A stretch of 64,000 nt of DNA from Marthasterias glacialis. Taxonomy: Eukaryota > Echinodermata > Asteroidea > Forcipulatida > Asteriidae. Numbering within the stretch: position 1 is the stretch's first letter; every line of letters starts with the position of its first letter. Shown one piece after another: positions 60,631-64,000 of this stretch. Where the stretch lies: NCBI GenBank assembly GCA_911728455.2, contig OU452233.1, positions 19,680,426-19,744,425 on the forward strand, read 5' to 3'. The translations under genes were made by a program, and so were the position numbers. Under the pieces are notes generated by a model. That model did no database searches, had not been told where the DNA came from, and saw only the letters and a program-made list of their open reading frames with translations.

Positions 60631-61054
60631 ATTTTTCAGGGGCACCAAGACCAAGGCGAGGGCAAACTTGTGGTGTTCTCTGTTTCAAGCCTTGTCAATC
60701 ACTAACATGTTTAATATTTGTTTTTGAGCTGGGTGCTGTAAACGAGTTCACGTTTACGTTTCATGTATTCTACTATGACTTGTTTTTATTGACAAAATAG
60801 TATAATTAGTACAATTTGTCCTCTTGCCTTTGAAATAACTTGGGGCATAGATGTAGAAAAATAAGCCTCCATACTTAAAAGCAAAACTATCTGAAGATTA
60901 CAACATTGCATGGGTCCCTTTGTGTACAAACAAAACACGATAAAAACATACGAACATTACCTTGGCATGAATTCCACGAGAATGCTCCTTCACTTGGACA
61001 AAACACGAGGAAACAAGAGATGAGGAAGATACATGGTGCAGAAAGGCGGCCCAT

Positions 61055-62317
61055 GATGGTCAACAGTGTCCAAATTAGAGCAGTAAAATGCTGAAGCGAC
61101 ACAGGAAGGAACCGTTGGTAAAATGCAAATACCAATGTCATCAGATAACATCGTTTGACCAGCGGACTGTTTGATCGCAACGTGTGTACGCACAACGCAG
61201 TTATCATAACAAACCTTTGTGCCTTCAGTCACGTCACAGGGTCATGATCCCAACAAATTTGATTTATACCTATTAGGATAGCATGTGGTCCTCATTAAGC
61301 AGGTAGTTATCATGGGTAAATTGAGTAAACTTTTCCATGAATTGAAAACCGCACGGTCAAGGTTACCACCTGTGCGTCTTATTATTTCATGAAGAACGAT
61401 CGCTCACTCGGAGCCATGGGGAGAATCAATTTCCTTGGTATCTTGCATTTTAATTATCAAGCGTAAACAAGTATTTTTTCCGTTTTGCGTCGCGTGTGAA
61501 ATGCTCACCACACACTAATACACGGGGAGTCTGACTCCAGACTAAATGGCGCAACCGCTGAGATTTAGTTTGTTGATGACGTCAAGTGAATGAGTCCATG
61601 TACAGTATTAAAACAGACAACACTTATCATTTAATTGCCAGATTGTTGTACTTTTTGCTCCGCCTTCTTCTGTTATAATTATTACTTTTGTTTTGTACAT
61701 ATAAACTTAATAGAACATAAAACAGAGGCGATGAGCTGAAAAGTAGGTGGTTGCTCTCAGTCATTTTCTGTGTCAAGTAAAATTGTAGATTCTTTGATAA
61801 AATGTCCCCTGTGAGCCGAAGGTGATTACATTGTAGCCACAAAGCTACATTTAAGATTATTATTCTCCGACTATTTCCCCAAACCCATTGATTTTGTAAT
61901 GGTTTTAATAATATTTGTTTGTCAGTAAAGTGTAGATTCTCATTTTATACTCATGTGTATATACATATATCAAAACAGACCTATAATTGCATCAGTTTTA
62001 TGTCACTACTGTCGAACATACAAGTGAAGTGTCGGACAGCGACAGTTTTGGTTTTGCCTTGTCTGAAAGTTCATTCAGACCTTCTTGTCCATCAAGTGAT
62101 GAAAATGCTTCACAAGCAACGATTTCCTTTCAAACTCGGGACGACTTACGAATTAACGAAGACCAATGATCTTGCGTCTCATGCTTGATACTGATGGAAA
62201 ACAGCAGGCTTCTGGAAAAATCAACAGGTTTAAATCCCGTTGACCGATGAAGAAGTTGCGGAGAAATCTAGAGAAAGGTACATGTACAGGATAATGTACC
62301 TAGATCTTCGCAATTCT
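61055..62317. other. Upstream spacer of the GM2A-like gene
   Basis: No convincing gene. The promoter of the minus-strand GM2A-like gene should be at 61055-61600. Confidence 0.5.
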
Positions 62318-62610
62318 GACCTTGAGCCAAGGGGGGGGGGGCATGTGCCCCTCAACTGATGTCCGTGGCCCCGGCTGCCCCACCCATTTGAATCTGGACT
62401 TTTGAGATTAAAAATTATCAGAATAAAATGTTACATATGAGATTTTATGTAGTAATTTCAATGTTTTAAAGACTGTTTTATTATTATTTACACGCATAAT
62501 GTATTTTGATGAAAAGGGGCTTGTTTAGGAAAACTGAAAACGGAAACTACAGTTATAATTGGCCAAAAGTGTCCCCCTAAAATTTTGCCCTAGTTACGGC
62601 GCAGCTGCCT
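62318..62610. repeat. Interspersed repeat with G/C-run ends, copy 2
   Basis: Poly-G start (AAGGGGGGGGGGCATGTGCCCC) and end CCCCCTAAAATTTTGCCCTAG. The core is colinear with 17850-18205. Confidence 0.75.
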
Positions 62611-62632
62611 TGAGCGACGTATTTATAATAGA

Positions 62633-62691
62633 AATAATAGGCACTTTCATTGTAATTAAATTACAATGAAAGTGCGGATTATTTTTATTAT
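62633..62691. repeat. 59-bp palindrome
   Basis: Arms GCACTTTCATTGTAATT / AATTACAATGAAAGTGC with a 1-2 nt centre, extended by AATAAT/ATTATT. Probably a foldback remnant. Confidence 0.85.
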
Positions 62692-62941
62692 TAATACGTT
62701 GGTTTTGTGCATAAGAAAGTGATGTACAAACCCAACTGCCAATAGGTGGCGCCCTAACCCAGCGAGCCGTGCTGTGAGACTTCAAGTTCAAATCAAAACC
62801 ATGTCCACGTCTATCCACCATTACACCGAAGATCAGACAGAAATCTGTGAGTCTTTGCATTATTATGTGACTAATAGTTATAAAAAGTCGCTTCACTGCC
62901 CTGTGCTTTGCTCAGGACAACTTGTACTAACGCTGTGCAAT

Positions 62942-63071
62942 ATGGATTGGCCCTATTTATTGGGCTAGACTCGGCCATGTTTCCTTGGCTTTGAAGTGTT
63001 AACGTAACTGACCGTTAACACTTCAAAGCCAAGGATGGCTGAGTCTAGTCCAGTAAATAGGGCCAATCCAT
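62942..63071. mobile_element. 130-bp foldback element
   Basis: Arms ATGGATTGGCCCTATTTA... and its complement ...TAAATAGGGCCAATCCAT enclose mirrored TTGGCTTTGAAGTGTTAACG; loop near TAACTGA. No coding capacity. Confidence 0.85.
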
Positions 63072-63376
63072 TTCGTTTCCTTGGCCCTAGCACCATTGCC
63101 CAATGTCCATTGCAATCCAATCGTTGTGCCAATGTAATTTTCGACCTGCAATGTTCCTGTTCAAAAAACTTACCGATTGAATGCAACTGTACTTGCCGAT
63201 GATTTTACGGCTGGAATTTTTTGGAACCACAACAAACATTTTTGTGATAAATTGAGATGCTTTTTGAGAGTAAACATTGCTTTTTAAACAAACCCTTTTT
63301 TTGTCAGCCTTTACTCCCTCCGATCCACACTGCACATATGTGTTTTTTGATATTAAATTTAAGGCCCAACGTACCA

Positions 63377-63610
63377 ACGTAAAATCCTCCATGAGTTTGA
63401 AGGCTCTGAACCGTCAAGAAAAACCGAGCTTTCTGAACCGTCAAGAAAAAGCAGTGTCATCTGCATATTGAGAAAGTCTGTATTCAGAGTTCTCCACCAT
63501 AAGTCTCCTCAGAATACTATCCATGCGAACCATTTTCTTGAGCATTTCAGCGCACAACACAAACAAGTAAGGGCTTAAACCATCACCTTGCCGGCAACCA
63601 TGCAAACGCC
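63377..63610 (-). pseudogene. LINE (non-LTR) reverse-transcriptase fragment
   Basis: On the minus strand, codons from 63599 give GCRQGDGLSPYLFVLCAEML and later LSQYADDTAF, the RT fingers/palm and the YADD catalytic motif. A frameshift follows the YADDT motif, and a 27-bp direct duplication (63408 and 63435) repeats the FLDGSE segment. The fragment is dead and the clade cannot be assigned from it. Confidence 0.85.
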
Positions 63611-64000
63611 CATGAACCAGCTGTTGGGATTAGTCTATAGGTATGTCCCACATGCTAGTTGCTTCATGAAATTCATGCACATGGTTAGCTTCACATCCAT
63701 CTCCTGTATTTCACTACCTCTGCTGTCTACAGCATCCACATCCAGTCTGATATATCTCTACCTCCATCCTTCATCTATTCATACCTTACAGTAGGGTCCC
63801 ACTGGTACATTATGTGGTCGAGATCATCAGTCCCTTCATCAAAAACTCCCAGTTCAATTCATTGTCGATGTCAATACATACATGATGCAGCACTGGCCGT
63901 GGTATTTCTACTGTGAAATAGACTTGATCCTGTCTATGGCGCCAATTGTGACACTGACAGGATGTGTACATTAACTGCTGCAACTTTTAATGATGCATAA
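63611..64000. other. Right edge of window
   Basis: Probably continues the damaged LINE copy (upstream RT part on the minus strand), but I could not align a clear motif. No other gene is seen. Confidence 0.35.

Larger units (their letters stand above)
58273..61054 (-). pseudogene. GM2A: GM2 ganglioside activator-like ML-domain gene with one in-frame stop
   Basis: Lysosomal lipid-transfer protein family presenting glycolipids to hydrolases. Exons (minus): 61054-60961, 59530-59308, 58976-58790, 58353-58273; 585 nt, phases agree. Codons 1-24 form a signal peptide (MGRLSAPCIFLISCFLVFCP). Family motifs: FSWNSC, RRLSILPDPV, APLKVSLSIKK, EIRVPC, CTYDVC, GCPSEF, IPCTCPIRSGEYQ, GKYR, VGCM. All eight expected cysteines are present. 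Codon 113 is TAG (58957-58955), inside the conserved loop after the fourth cysteine. Everything else, splice sites included, looks intact, so this may be a very young null allele, a sequencing error, or read-through. The alternative acceptors I tried do not restore the frame. Confidence 0.85.

Overview
The window is animal nuclear DNA: AT-rich, with many short exons bounded by GT/AG introns and large numbers of small inverted-repeat transposons. Gene content (a full DLG-type MAGUK, NCBP2, NUFIP1, an alkaline ceramidase, a GM2-activator-like ML protein and two ARM-TIR-SAM proteins) points to a bilaterian. A marine invertebrate deuterostome such as an echinoderm or hemichordate seems most likely to me, but that is inference and not proven. 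All exon models were assembled by hand: reading frame, GT/AG sites and exon phase agree across every junction reported.

Layout. 0.47-14.3 kb (+): the last 17 coding exons of a discs-large gene (PDZ1 to GK). Four of its introns each carry a copy of one C/D-box snoRNA. 17.3-22.6 kb and 24.7-29.1 kb (both -): two tandem paralogues with nine coding exons each, order N-myristoylation signal, ARM-like repeats, TIR, SAM. Their TIR keeps the glutamate expected of a TIR NADase, so they are candidates for a membrane-anchored NAD-cleaving innate-immunity or cell-death module. 31.1-33.4 kb (-): NCBP2. 34.5-42.2 kb (+): NUFIP1, head-to-head with NCBP2; its first intron is packed with nested inverted-repeat elements. 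45.6-48.0 kb (-): a THAP plus DDE_Tnp_4 gene, an intact frame with apparently eroded catalytic residues. 49.05-57.5 kb (+): an ACER3-type alkaline ceramidase with a 2.4 kb minisatellite in intron 1 that appears to have grown out of the intron's own 3' splice site. 58.3-61.05 kb (-): a GM2A-like gene whose four exons are well conserved except for one in-frame TAG. 61-64 kb: intergenic repeats ending in a LINE reverse-transcriptase remnant.

Most working relationships are housekeeping: NCBP2 (cap binding) and NUFIP1 (snoRNP assembly and RNA binding) share an upstream region, and ACER3 and GM2A both act in sphingolipid turnover and lie tail-to-tail. The most novel material is the duplicated ARM-TIR-SAM locus with its apparent gene-conversion tract, the snoRNA quartet inside DLG, and the splice-site-derived minisatellite.
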